A stretch of 64,000 nt of DNA, taken from positions 248,001 through 312,000 of the forward strand of contig NZ_JAHTMW010000007.1 of assembly GCF_026236535.1 (NCBI RefSeq), read 5' to 3'. This document shows, piece after piece, positions 40,787 to 49,700 of this stretch. The position numbers and the translations under genes are program-made. Below the pieces are notes generated by a model. The model saw only the letters and a program-made list of their open reading frames with translations. It made no database searches and was not told the origin of the DNA. Within the stretch, counting starts at the first letter, position 1; the number at the start of each line of letters is the position of its first letter. Origin of the DNA: Streptomyces sp. SKN60 (GTDB taxonomy: Bacteria > Actinomycetota > Actinomycetes > Streptomycetales > Streptomycetaceae).

Positions 40787-42589
40787 ATGCCAGAAAAACA
40801 TGCCCCCACCAAGGACCGGTCCGCCGTCCGCTCGCTGCTGCGCCTCTGGCCGTACGTACGGCCCGTGCGCGCCCGGCTGTTCACCGCCGCGTTCGTCGCG
40901 ATCGTCGCCTCCTGTCTGTCGCTGGTCATTCCGCTGGTCCTGAAATGGCTGGTGGACGGGCCGGTCACGGACCGGGACACGACCGGCGTGTGGTTCGGCG
41001 CCCTCTATCTGCTGCTGCTCGGCATCGCCGAGGCACTCCTCTTCGGCCTGCGGCGGTGGCTGGTGGCCCGGCCGCTGGCCGGCGTCGAGGCGCGCATGCG
41101 GGCCGCGCTCTACCAGCGGCTGCAGCGCCTCCCGATCGCCTTCCACGACCGCTGGGCCTCCGGCCAGCTCCTGTCGCGCGGCACCACGGACCTGATGCTG
41201 GTCCGCATGTTCCTGGCCTTCCCGCTGACCTTCCTGCTGGTCAACGCGGTGACGATCCTGGTCGGTTACGCGGTGCTGCTCGCCCAGGACTGGACGCTCG
41301 GCCTGGTGCTGCTCACCCCGGTGGCGCCGATGGTGATCCTCTGCTCGGTCTTCGAGCGGAGGTACGCGGTGGTGGCGCGGCGGGCGCAGGACCAGGTGGG
41401 CGATCTGACGACGGTGGTCGAGGAGAGCGTCCTCGGCATCCGCATCGTCAAGGGCTTCGGCCGCCACCGCAGCCAGGCGGAGGCCTTCCGGAACCTGGCC
41501 GAGCGGCTGCGGGGCACGGAACTGGTCAAGGCCCGGCTGCTCGCCGGGATCTGGGCGCTCATCACCTTCCTGCCGGAGCTGGCGGTCGGTTCGGCGCTTG
41601 TGCTCGGCACCGTGCAGGTCGCCGACGACGAGCTGTCGGCCGGCACCCTGGTGGCCTTCCTGTCGACGGCGCTCGCGCTGCGCTGGCCGGTGGAGTCGAT
41701 CGGCTTCCTGCTTGCGATGAGCCAGGAGGCGGCGACGGCGACGGAACGGTACTTCGAGGTGATGGACGCGGCGGAGGAGTCGGATGCGGGGGCCGGCACT
41801 GAGGGACGTGCCGATGGGGTGCGGGACGGGGTGCGGTTCGAGAACGTCACGTTCCGCTTTCCCGACGCGCCGGCGGACGCGCCGCCCGTGCTCGACGGGA
41901 TCGACCTGCACGTCCGGCCCGGCGAGACGATGGCGCTCGTCGGCGGCACCGGCTGCGGCAAGACCACGCTCACCGCGCTCGTACCGCGCCTGCAGGAGCT
42001 TTCCGGCGGGCGGATCCTGCTCGACGGCGCGGACATCACCCGCATGCCGCGCGAGCGGCTGCGGTCGCTGGTGTCGGTGGCCTTCGAGGACCCCACCCTC
42101 TTCTCGGCGAGCATCGGCGAGAACGTCCTGATGGGCGCGGGACCGGACGCGGGCGAGCCGGAGCTGCGGCGCGCCCTCGCCGTCGCCCAGGCCGAGGGCT
42201 TCGTGGACCGGCTGCCCGACGGCACCGCCACCGAGGTCGGCGAGCAGGGCCTGAGCCTGTCCGGCGGCCAGCGCCAGCGGCTCGCGCTCGCCCGCGCGGT
42301 GGTCGGCCGCCCGCGGTTCCTGGTCCTGGACGACCCGCTCTCCGCGCTCGACGTGCACACCGAGGCCCGGGTCGAGGCGGCGCTGCGGGAGGTGCTGCGC
42401 GACACCACCGCCCTGGTGGTGGCGCACCGCCCGTCGACGGTGCTGCTCGCCGACCGGGTGGCGCTGCTGTCCGGCGGCCGGATCACGGCGGTGGGCACGC
42501 ATCAGGAACTGCTGCGGGAGAGCGCGGAGTACGCCTGGCTGATGTCCGGTGCGGGCGATGCGCAGGACGAGTACGAGGGGACACGATGA
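40787..42589 (+). CDS. ABC exporter half, degenerate-site subunit
   Basis: The 600-residue protein has six membrane helices (about 30-310) and a C-terminal ATPase. Walker A is GGTGCGKTT, signature LSLSGGQRQR, and the switch histidine VVAHRPST. Walker B reads FLVLDDPLSALD, so the catalytic glutamate is replaced by aspartate. That is the hallmark of the degenerate site subunit in heterodimeric exporters of the TM287/288 or BmrCD type. The next gene overlaps by four bases and encodes the complementary half. The substrate is unknown; drug or lipid export is usual. Confidence 0.93.
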   Translation: MPEKHAPTKDRSAVRSLLRLWPYVRPVRARLFTAAFVAIVASCLSLVIPLVLKWLVDGPVTDRDTTGVWFGALYLLLLGIAEALLFGLRRWLVARPLAGVEARMRAALYQRLQRLPIAFHDRWASGQLLSRGTTDLMLVRMFLAFPLTFLLVNAVTILVGYAVLLAQDWTLGLVLLTPVAPMVILCSVFERRYAVVARRAQDQVGDLTTVVEESVLGIRIVKGFGRHRSQAEAFRNLAERLRGTELVKARLLAGIWALITFLPELAVGSALVLGTVQVADDELSAGTLVAFLSTALALRWPVESIGFLLAMSQEAATATERYFEVMDAAEESDAGAGTEGRADGVRDGVRFENVTFRFPDAPADAPPVLDGIDLHVRPGETMALVGGTGCGKTTLTALVPRLQELSGGRILLDGADITRMPRERLRSLVSVAFEDPTLFSASIGENVLMGAGPDAGEPELRRALAVAQAEGFVDRLPDGTATEVGEQGLSLSGGQRQRLALARAVVGRPRFLVLDDPLSALDVHTEARVEAALREVLRDTTALVVAHRPSTVLLADRVALLSGGRITAVGTHQELLRESAEYAWLMSGAGDAQDEYEGTR

Positions 42590-44436
42590 CGGACACCGAA
42601 CCGGCGGCCGCGGAGGCCGAGAAGGTCGTCACCGGGGCCGCCCCCGACCCCTTCGACCAGGACGACCTGCCCACCGCGCCGGGCGCGACCGGCCGGCTGC
42701 TGCGCTCGCTGCTCGCCGCGCACCGGACGCGGGTGGTGGTCGCGGCCCTGGTGCTGCTCGTGCAGCAGGCCGCGCTGCAGGCGGGCCCGCTGCTCGTGGC
42801 GTACGCGATCGACCGGGGCGTACCGGCCTTCCAGGACGGCAACCACGCCCCGCTGATCGCGGTGGCGCTCGGCTATCTGGCCTGTGCGGCGGGCAGCGGG
42901 CTGCTGCAGTACGCGTTCGTGCGCGCGGCGGCCCGGATCAACCAGGACGTGCTGCTCGATCTGCGCGGGCGGATCTTCCGGCACGCGCAGGTGCTCAGCG
43001 TGGACTTCCACGAGCGCTACACCTCCGGCCGGCTGATCTCCCGGTCGACCACGGACGTCGAGTCGCTGCGCGAGCTGCTCTCCGAGGGGTTGCAGGAACT
43101 CATCGGCGTCGTCCTGTCGTTCGTCTCGATCTCGCTGATGCTGCTCTGGCTGGATCTGGGCATCGGTGCGGTGGCGGTGGCCTCGTTCGGGCCGCTGTAT
43201 CTGCTCGTCCGGCTCTACCGGCGGCGTACGGCGGTGGTGTTCGCGAAGCGGTCGACGGCGATCGCCGGGGTGATCGTGAAGTTCGCGGAGACGATGAACG
43301 GGATCCGGCCGGTACGGGCGTTCCGCCGGGAGCGGGCCAACGACGTGGAGTTCGGCGCCCTGAACGACCGGCACGAGCGCAGCAACGGCGACGCGATCCT
43401 GGAGATGGCGCGCTATGTCGTCGGCTCGCGGCTCGTCGCCAACACGGCGGTGGCCGGCATGTGTCTGTGGGGCGCCCTGCGGGTCGTGGACGGTTCCCTC
43501 GAACTGGGTGTCCTTGCAGCCGCGGTGCTGTACATCCGGCGGCTGTACGACCCGATCGACCGGCTCGGGATGTTCCTCAACTCGTACGAGTCGGCGGCGG
43601 CCTCGCTCGCCAAGATCGCGGGCCTGCTCGCGCAGGAGCCGGGCGTCCCGGAGACGGCGACGCCGCGCCCGCTGCCGGAGCGGACCGGGGCGGCGCCGGG
43701 GCGGGAGGTCGTCTTCGAGGGCGTCCGCTTCGCGTACCGGACGGGCGGCGAGGTGCTGCCGCGCTTCGACCTGACGATCCCGGCCGGGCAGACGGTCGCG
43801 GTGGTCGGCGCGACCGGCGCGGGCAAGTCGACGCTCGCGAAGCTCCTCGCCCGCTTCTACGACCCGACGGACGGGCGGGTCCTGCTCGACGGGGTCGACC
43901 TGCGGGACCTGGCGACGCCGGAACTGCGGCGCGGGGTGGTGATGGTGACGCAGGAGGCGTTCCTGTTCTCCGGGACGGTCGCGGAGAACATCGCGATCGG
44001 GCGGCCGGACGCGAGCCGCGCGGAGATCGAGCAGGCGGCGAAGGCGATCGGCGCGCACGACTTCATCGCGGGGCTGCCGAACGGCTACGACACGGACGTC
44101 CGCAAGCGCGGCGGCCGCATCTCGGCCGGCCAGCGCCAGCTGGTGGCCTTCGCCCGCGCGCTCCTCGCCGACCCGGCCGTCCTCATCCTCGACGAGGCGA
44201 CCAGCTCCCTCGACGTCCCCGGCGAACGCGCCGTCCAGCGCGCCATGGACACCGTCCTCGCCGGCCGCACCGCCGTCGTCATCGCCCACCGCCTCTCCAC
44301 GGTCGAGGTCGCCGACCGCGTCCTCGTCATGGACTCCGGCCACATCGCCGAGGACGGCACCCCGGCCGCCCTGGTCCACGGCGACGGGCACTACGCGGGC
44401 CTGCACCGGGCGTGGCGGGACAGCCTGGTCGGCTGA
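42586..44436 (+). CDS. ABC exporter half, catalytic-site subunit
   Basis: The 616-residue protein has an acidic N terminus, six membrane helices and an ATPase. Walker A is GATGAGKST and Walker B LILDEATSSLD, which keeps the catalytic Glu. The signature reads RISAGQRQL, a variant. Since the composite sites pair one subunit's Walker motifs with the other's signature, the canonical Walker B here pairs with the canonical LSGGQ of the partner. The weak Walker B of the partner pairs with this weak signature. The start ATGA overlap indicates coupled, equimolar synthesis. It converges with the MFS gene. Confidence 0.94.
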   Translation: MTDTEPAAAEAEKVVTGAAPDPFDQDDLPTAPGATGRLLRSLLAAHRTRVVVAALVLLVQQAALQAGPLLVAYAIDRGVPAFQDGNHAPLIAVALGYLACAAGSGLLQYAFVRAAARINQDVLLDLRGRIFRHAQVLSVDFHERYTSGRLISRSTTDVESLRELLSEGLQELIGVVLSFVSISLMLLWLDLGIGAVAVASFGPLYLLVRLYRRRTAVVFAKRSTAIAGVIVKFAETMNGIRPVRAFRRERANDVEFGALNDRHERSNGDAILEMARYVVGSRLVANTAVAGMCLWGALRVVDGSLELGVLAAAVLYIRRLYDPIDRLGMFLNSYESAAASLAKIAGLLAQEPGVPETATPRPLPERTGAAPGREVVFEGVRFAYRTGGEVLPRFDLTIPAGQTVAVVGATGAGKSTLAKLLARFYDPTDGRVLLDGVDLRDLATPELRRGVVMVTQEAFLFSGTVAENIAIGRPDASRAEIEQAAKAIGAHDFIAGLPNGYDTDVRKRGGRISAGQRQLVAFARALLADPAVLILDEATSSLDVPGERAVQRAMDTVLAGRTAVVIAHRLSTVEVADRVLVMDSGHIAEDGTPAALVHGDGHYAGLHRAWRDSLVG

Positions 44437-44450
44437 CGGCCGCGCTCGGG

Positions 44451-45968
44451 TCAGGCACCCGTCCGCTTCCTCAGCAGCCCGTACGACAGGGCCGCCGCCA
44501 GGAGCGAGACCGCGGCCGCGCCCAGGGCCGCCGCGCCGACGGCCTCGGTGAAGGCGGCGCGGGCCGCGTCCAGGACCGGGCCGGGCGAGGGGAGGGCGGC
44601 GGCGAGGGAGTCGCGGGCCGGGGGCGGGGTCCAAGGGGGCATCGAGGCGGTGTAGACGGCGGCGCCGAGGGCGCCGAGGAGGCCCATGCCGAGGGCGCCG
44701 CCGAGTTCCTGGCCGGATTCGAGGACGGCGGCCGCGGCGCCGGCGCGGTCGGTGGGGGCGGCGCCCAGGGCGAGTTCGTTGGCGAGGGTCATCGCGGAGA
44801 CGAGGCCGGCCACGTAGCCGACGCAGGCGGTGAGGACGGCCCACAGCGGGGTGTCGAGGTCGACGAGGCCGAGCCACCCGAAGCCGGCCGCGGCGACGAC
44901 GAACCCGCCGGCCATCACGTACGCCCGGTCGATCCGCCCGGCGAGCGCCGCGGCGGTCGGGGCGGCGACCATGACGCCGGCGCTCGGCACCAGGCTCCAC
45001 AGCGCGGCCTCCAGCGGGCTCTGGCCCAGGACGGACTGGAGGTGCTGGGTGAGGAAGACCGCGAAGCCGACCGTGACGCACATGGCGAGCATGTTGACCA
45101 GGAGCGAGCCGCCGTACGCCGGGAGGCGCAGCAGCGAGAGGTCGACCATGGGGTGCGCGGCGCGGGACTGGCGGCGTACGAAGACCGCGCCGACGCCGAG
45201 CCCGGCGGCGACGGCGAGCGCCGCCCCGCCCGACCAGCCGTCCTTGGCGAACTCCTTCACCCCGTACACGACCGGCAGCATCGCGCCCAGCGAAAGCACC
45301 GCGCTGAGCCGGTCGAAGCGCCCGGCCGCCGCTCCCGCGCCGCGCGAGGCGGGCAGCAGGAACGGGCCGAGGAGCAGCAGCAGTGCCATGGCGGGAAGGT
45401 TGACGAGGAAGACCGAGCCCCACCAGAAGTGTTCGAGGAGCGCGCCGCTGAGGATCGGGCCGAGCGAGATGCCGCTCGCCATGACGGCGGTCCAGACGGT
45501 GACGGCCCTGGCGCGCTGCGCCTCGTCGCGGAACAGCGTGCGGATCATCGCGAGCGTGGACGGCATCAGGCAGGCACCGCCGACGCCGAGGAGCGCGCGG
45601 GCCCCGATGAGCCCGCCCGCGCTCCCGGCGAGCGCGGCGGCGACGGACGCGGCGCCGAACAGGGCCGCCCCGCCCAGCAGGACCCGGCGCCGGCCGATCC
45701 GGTCGCCGAGCGCGCCCATGGTGACGAGGAGTCCGGCGAGCACGAAGCCGTAGATGTCGAGGATCCACAGCTGGGCGTTGACGCCGGGGTGGAGTTCGGC
45801 GGCGATCGACGGGATCGCGAAGTAGAGGACGGAGACGTCCATGGAGACGAGCAGCAGCGGCAGCATCAGGACACCGAGAGCGGTCCATTCGCGCCGCCCG
45901 GCGCGCTCGGAGTCGTCGCGGTCCGCGCGGTCGGCGCGGTCGGCGCGCCGTGGTGAGGAGAGCGTCAT
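44451..45968 (-). CDS. MFS drug exporter, 14-helix DHA2 (EmrB/QacA) type
   Basis: The 505-residue protein has a short Arg/Asp-rich leader with an ADRADRADR repeat, then 14 hydrophobic helices. Motif A is GALGDRIGRRRVLL. The DHA2 helix 1 motif VSMDVSVLYFAIPSIA contains the Asp typical of the family. Such pumps expel lipophilic cations or antibiotics by proton exchange. The gene is divergent from a GntR-TetR fusion regulator across 128 bp, the classic arrangement of a locally controlled efflux pump. Confidence 0.93.
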   Translation of the reverse strand: MTLSSPRRADRADRADRDDSERAGRREWTALGVLMLPLLLVSMDVSVLYFAIPSIAAELHPGVNAQLWILDIYGFVLAGLLVTMGALGDRIGRRRVLLGGAALFGAASVAAALAGSAGGLIGARALLGVGGACLMPSTLAMIRTLFRDEAQRARAVTVWTAVMASGISLGPILSGALLEHFWWGSVFLVNLPAMALLLLLGPFLLPASRGAGAAAGRFDRLSAVLSLGAMLPVVYGVKEFAKDGWSGGAALAVAAGLGVGAVFVRRQSRAAHPMVDLSLLRLPAYGGSLLVNMLAMCVTVGFAVFLTQHLQSVLGQSPLEAALWSLVPSAGVMVAAPTAAALAGRIDRAYVMAGGFVVAAAGFGWLGLVDLDTPLWAVLTACVGYVAGLVSAMTLANELALGAAPTDRAGAAAAVLESGQELGGALGMGLLGALGAAVYTASMPPWTPPPARDSLAAALPSPGPVLDAARAAFTEAVGAAALGAAAVSLLAAALSYGLLRKRTGA

Positions 45969-46057
45969 GCCCGGAGGGAAGCAGCGGCGTCCCGCACCCC
46001 GCCAACCCCGCCCTAGTGCACCCCACCCCCGCGGCCGGAAAATCGCAGGTCACACCC

Positions 46058-46087
46058 GTGTACGGCGTGCCGGTCGCACTAGTACAC
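46058..46087. promoter_or_regulatory. Inverted repeat GTGTAC-N18-GTACAC in the divergent promoter
   Basis: GTGTAC (46058-46063) and GTACAC (46082-46087) are exact inverted half-sites 18 bp apart. The right half overlaps a TACACT -10-like hexamer about nine bases before the GTG start of the regulator gene. Autoregulation and control of the divergent MFS gene are likely but inferred. Confidence 0.5.
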
Positions 46088-46096
46088 TCGCGCGCC

Positions 46097-47002
46097 GTGA
46101 CGCCTCAGCCGCCCTACCTCGCCATCGCCGCCGAGATCGCCCGCCGGATCCGGTCCGGCGCGCTCGTCCCGGGTGACCGGGTGCCGTCGACGCGGGCCAT
46201 CACCCGGGAGTGGGGGGTCGCGATGGCGACGGCGACGAAGGCGCTCGCGGCGCTGCGCCGGCAGGGTCTGGTGCGGCCGGAGCCGGGCGTCGGGACGGTG
46301 GTCGCGGCACCGCCCGCGGACCGTTCCGCGGAGGCCGCGCATCTGACGCGGGAGCGGATCGTCGCGGCGGCGATCGAACTGGCCGACGCGGAGGGGCTCG
46401 GCGCGCTGACGATGCGGCGGCTCGCGACGGTCCTGTCGGTCTCGACGACGGCGCTGTACCGCCATGTGCCCGGCAAGGGCGAGCTGGTGCGCCTGATGAC
46501 GGACGCGGTGTGCGCGGAGCTCCCGCTGGGGCCGGTGCCGGCGAACTGGCGTACGGGTCTGGAGCGCGGCGCGCGCTGGCTGCGCGGGGTGTACACGCGG
46601 CACCGGTGGATGGCGCACGCCATGGCGGGGTTCATGCGGCCGGTCGCCGCCCCGCACGCGATGGCGTACACGGAGTGGGTGCTCGCGGTGCTGCGGTCCA
46701 CGCCGATGACGGCGGGGCAGAAGCTGCACAGCCATCTGACGATCTTCGCGTATGTCCAAGGGGTGGGAATGGCCGACGACTTGGAGGAGCAGGCGCGGCA
46801 GGAGACGGGCTTGTCGGGCGACGAGTGGATGGAAAAGAACGAGCCACGGTTCGACGCGATCCAGTCGGCCGGTTCCTACCCTCTCCTGAATGCCCTGACG
46901 GAGGAGGGCGGGTTCGTGCTCGACCTGGAGTCGCTCTTCGAATTCGGCCTCCGGAGAACGCTGGACGGCATCGCCGTCATGATCGGTGAAACGTCCGCTT
47001 AA
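46097..47002 (+). CDS. GntR-TetR fusion transcriptional regulator
   Basis: The 301-residue protein has two different DNA-binding domains. An N-terminal GntR-type winged helix spans about residues 5-70 (YLAIAAEIARRIRSGALVPGDRVPSTRAITREWGVAMATATKALAALRRQGL). A TetR-type helix-turn-helix spans about 85-135 (TRERIVAAAIELADAEGLGALTMRRLATVLSVSTTALYRHVPGKGELV). A TetR_C ligand-binding region runs to the end. GTG 46097 is chosen because the GntR domain begins at once; there is no ribosome site, and a TACACT hexamer lies just upstream, so a leaderless mRNA is likely. It probably controls the divergent MFS pump. Confidence 0.88.
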   Translation: MTPQPPYLAIAAEIARRIRSGALVPGDRVPSTRAITREWGVAMATATKALAALRRQGLVRPEPGVGTVVAAPPADRSAEAAHLTRERIVAAAIELADAEGLGALTMRRLATVLSVSTTALYRHVPGKGELVRLMTDAVCAELPLGPVPANWRTGLERGARWLRGVYTRHRWMAHAMAGFMRPVAAPHAMAYTEWVLAVLRSTPMTAGQKLHSHLTIFAYVQGVGMADDLEEQARQETGLSGDEWMEKNEPRFDAIQSAGSYPLLNALTEEGGFVLDLESLFEFGLRRTLDGIAVMIGETSA

Positions 47003-47045
47003 CGAACAGTCCCCTTCGGCCATCGGACGAATTCCGGCCAACTTG

Positions 47046-47080
47046 TTGACGCGCTCCTGACAGCAGGTGTCCATACCTGC
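47046..47080 (+). promoter_or_regulatory. Possible promoter and operator of the M4 protease gene
   Basis: TTGACG (47046-47051) resembles a -35 box. The inverted repeat GCAGGT-N6-ACCTGC (47063-47080) covers the expected -10 area. The 203-bp gap between the regulator and the protease start holds nothing else of note. Confidence 0.35.
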
Positions 47081-47205
47081 CACTCTCTCCCCGGCTCTTC
47101 GCAAACACGTTCAGCCGTTCACCCGCATGTGCTCCACAGCTCTGTTTGCTCTGCCCGGCCGTCCCCACCCAGCCGGCCGGTACCCCCCTCGCAAAAGGAG
47201 TCTGC

Positions 47206-49233
47206 GTGAGATCCACGCCCAGCCGTCGCGCCACCGCGACCGGCGCCCTGATCGCTGCCGCCGCCATGATCGCCGTCGGCGTCCAGACCGGCACCGCCAC
47301 CGCCGACCAGCTCGGCGCCGCGCCCCAGGCGCAGTCCGCCGGCAAGGCCGACCCCGGCAAGCTGCCCGCCGACCTCTCCCCGGCCCAGCGGGCCGCGCTG
47401 ATCAAGGCCGCCCAGGCCGACTCGGCCGCCACCGCCCAGCGGCTCGGCCTCGGCGCCCAGGAGAAGCTGGTCGTCCGCGACGTGGTCCAGAGCCGTGACG
47501 GCTCGACCTACACGCGCTACGAGCGCACCTTCCAGGGCCTCCCGGTGCTCGGCGGCGACCTCGTCGTCGCGGCCACCAAGGCCGGCGCGACCACCTCGGT
47601 CACCAAGGCCACCCGCGCGGACATCACCAAGGTCGACGTCGCCGCCGCGACCGTCGCCCCGGCCGCCGCCGAGAAGCAGGCCGTCGGCCGCGCCAACGCC
47701 GAGGGCGCCAAGTCCACCAAGGCGAACCGCGCCCCGCGCAAGGTCGTCTGGGCCGCGAACGGCACCCCCGTCCTCGCGTACGAGACCGTCGTCGGCGGCC
47801 TCCAGCACGACGGCACCCCGAACGAGCTGCACGTCATCACGGACGCCACGTCCGGTGCCAAGCTCTTCGAGTGGCAGGCCATCGAGACCGGCATCGGCAA
47901 CACGATGTACAGCGGCCAGGTGACCCTCGGCACCGCGCCCTCGTACTCGCTGACCGACACCACGCGCGGCAACCACAAGACGTACAACCTCAACGGCGGT
48001 ACGTCGGGCACCGGCACGCTGTTCACCAACAGCACCGACACCTGGGGCAACGGCCTGCCCTCCAACAAGGAGACGGCCGGCGCCGACGCCCACTACGGCG
48101 CCGCGCTCACCTGGGACTACTACAAGAACGTGCACGGCCGCTCCGGCATCCGCGGCGACGGCGTCGGCGCGTACTCCCGGGTCCACTACGGCAACGCGTA
48201 CGTCAACGCCTTCTGGTCCGACTCGTGCTTCTGCATGACGTACGGCGACGGCACCAACAACACCAAGCCGCTGACGTCCATCGACGTGGCCGCGCACGAG
48301 ATGACGCACGGCGTCACCTCCAACACCGCGGGCCTGGTCTACAGCGGTGAGTCCGGCGGCCTCAACGAGGCCACCTCGGACATCATGGCGGCGGCCGTCG
48401 AGTTCTACGCCAACAACGCCAACGACAAGGGCGACTACCTCGTCGGCGAGAAGATCGACATCCGCGGCAACGGCACCCCGCTGCGCTACATGGACAAGCC
48501 GAGCAAGGACGGCTCGTCCAAGGACTCGTGGTACTCGGGCATCGGCTCCATCGACGTCCACTACTCCTCGGGCCCGGCGAACCACTTCTTCTACCTGCTC
48601 TCCGAGGGCAGCGGCGCCAAGACCGTCAACGGCGTGAACTACGACTCGCCGACCTCCGACGGCCTGCCGGTCACCGGCATAGGCATCGACAAGGCCCGCC
48701 TGATCTGGTTCAAGGCGCTCACCACCAAGTTCACCTCGAACACCAACTACGCCGGTGCCCGCACCGGCACGGTCGCCGCGGCCACCGAGCTCTACGGTGC
48801 CGGCAGCGCCGAGGTCACGGCGGTCGAGAACGCCTGGGCCGCCATCAACGTCGGCTCCCGCCCCGGCGGCGGCACCCCCGGCGGCAAGGTGTTCACCAAC
48901 GACACCGACGTCGCCATCCCGGACTCCCCCGGCGCCGCGGTGACCTCCTCGGTCAGCGTCACGGGCATCACGGGCAACGCGCCCAGCAACCTCTCCGTCG
49001 GCGTGGACATCGTCCACACCTGGATCGGTGACCTGGTCGTCGACCTGATCGCCCCCGACGGCACGGTCTACAACCTGCACAACCGGACCGGCAGCAGCGC
49101 GGACAACATCCAGCAGACCTACACCGTGAACGCCTCCTCGGAGGTCGCCAACGGCACCTGGAAGCTCCGCGTCCAGGACAAGGCCTCGGCCGACACCGGC
49201 TACATCAACAGCTTCAAGCTGACCTTCCCGTAA
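47206..49233 (+). CDS. Secreted M4 neutral metalloprotease with P domain
   Basis: This 675-residue zymogen has a Sec signal peptide (about 1-34), an FTP/PepSY propeptide (about 60-200) and a thermolysin-like catalytic domain. Zinc is bound by H364 and H368 of HEMTH and by E388 in GGLNEATSD; E365 is the catalytic base. The His in SIDVHYSSG stabilises the transition state. A P/Homo B domain of about 110 residues ends the protein (from VFTNDTDVAIPDSP near residue 561). GTG 47206 has AAGGAG upstream. It degrades extracellular protein. A terminator palindrome follows. Confidence 0.95.
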   Translation: MRSTPSRRATATGALIAAAAMIAVGVQTGTATADQLGAAPQAQSAGKADPGKLPADLSPAQRAALIKAAQADSAATAQRLGLGAQEKLVVRDVVQSRDGSTYTRYERTFQGLPVLGGDLVVAATKAGATTSVTKATRADITKVDVAAATVAPAAAEKQAVGRANAEGAKSTKANRAPRKVVWAANGTPVLAYETVVGGLQHDGTPNELHVITDATSGAKLFEWQAIETGIGNTMYSGQVTLGTAPSYSLTDTTRGNHKTYNLNGGTSGTGTLFTNSTDTWGNGLPSNKETAGADAHYGAALTWDYYKNVHGRSGIRGDGVGAYSRVHYGNAYVNAFWSDSCFCMTYGDGTNNTKPLTSIDVAAHEMTHGVTSNTAGLVYSGESGGLNEATSDIMAAAVEFYANNANDKGDYLVGEKIDIRGNGTPLRYMDKPSKDGSSKDSWYSGIGSIDVHYSSGPANHFFYLLSEGSGAKTVNGVNYDSPTSDGLPVTGIGIDKARLIWFKALTTKFTSNTNYAGARTGTVAAATELYGAGSAEVTAVENAWAAINVGSRPGGGTPGGKVFTNDTDVAIPDSPGAAVTSSVSVTGITGNAPSNLSVGVDIVHTWIGDLVVDLIAPDGTVYNLHNRTGSSADNIQQTYTVNASSEVANGTWKLRVQDKASADTGYINSFKLTFP

Positions 49234-49285
49234 GGGAACCGGCGCCGGCACCATTGCGCCGATCGCGCTGACAGTGCGTCAAAAT

Positions 49286-49321
49286 GACGGTCCTCGGGGC
49301 GAATTCGCCCCGGGGACCGTC
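49286..49321 (+). terminator. Long palindrome between protease and kinase genes
   Basis: The arms 49286-49303 and 49304-49321 match over 17 of 18 positions, centred on GAATTC with no loop. It is likely the protease terminator. It ends 17 bp before the kinase start, so it may also affect kinase expression. Confidence 0.75.
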
Positions 49322-49665
49322 GACGGCATTTCGGGGGTGTGTCCGTGCACGCGTCAGGACGAGGACGACAGGAGCTGGGTCCGGAGGACCCGCGGCAGGT
49401 CGGGGAGTACGAGATCACCGGCAAGCTCGGCGAGGGTGGCATGGGCCGGGTCTACCAGGGCCGCTCCCCCGGCGGCCGGCTGGTCGCCGTCAAGGTGGCC
49501 CGCGCCGAACTCGCCGCGGACGAGGGCTTCCGCGCCCGGTTCCGCAGCGAGATCTCCGCCGCTCGGCAGGTCGGCGGCTTCCACACCGCGCAGGTCGTCG
49601 ACGCGGACCCGGACGCCACCCCGCCCTGGATGGTCACCGCCTTCGTGGCCGGCCGCGACCTCGAC

Positions 49666-49700
49666 TGGGGGTACCTCCCAGGCCGAAGGCTCTGGGGGAC
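49666..49700. repeat. 35-bp palindromic element inserted in the kinase gene
   Basis: The element begins TGGGGGTACCTCCCAGGCC and ends GAAGGCTCTGGGGGAC. It is flanked by GAC on the left (49663-49665) and ends in GAC (49698-49700), consistent with a 3-bp target duplication. Its reverse complement aligns with the element at 62448-62480: both have CCCCC, an AGGGC-like arm, TTCG, a CCTGGG arm and ACCCCCA. Confidence 0.8.
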
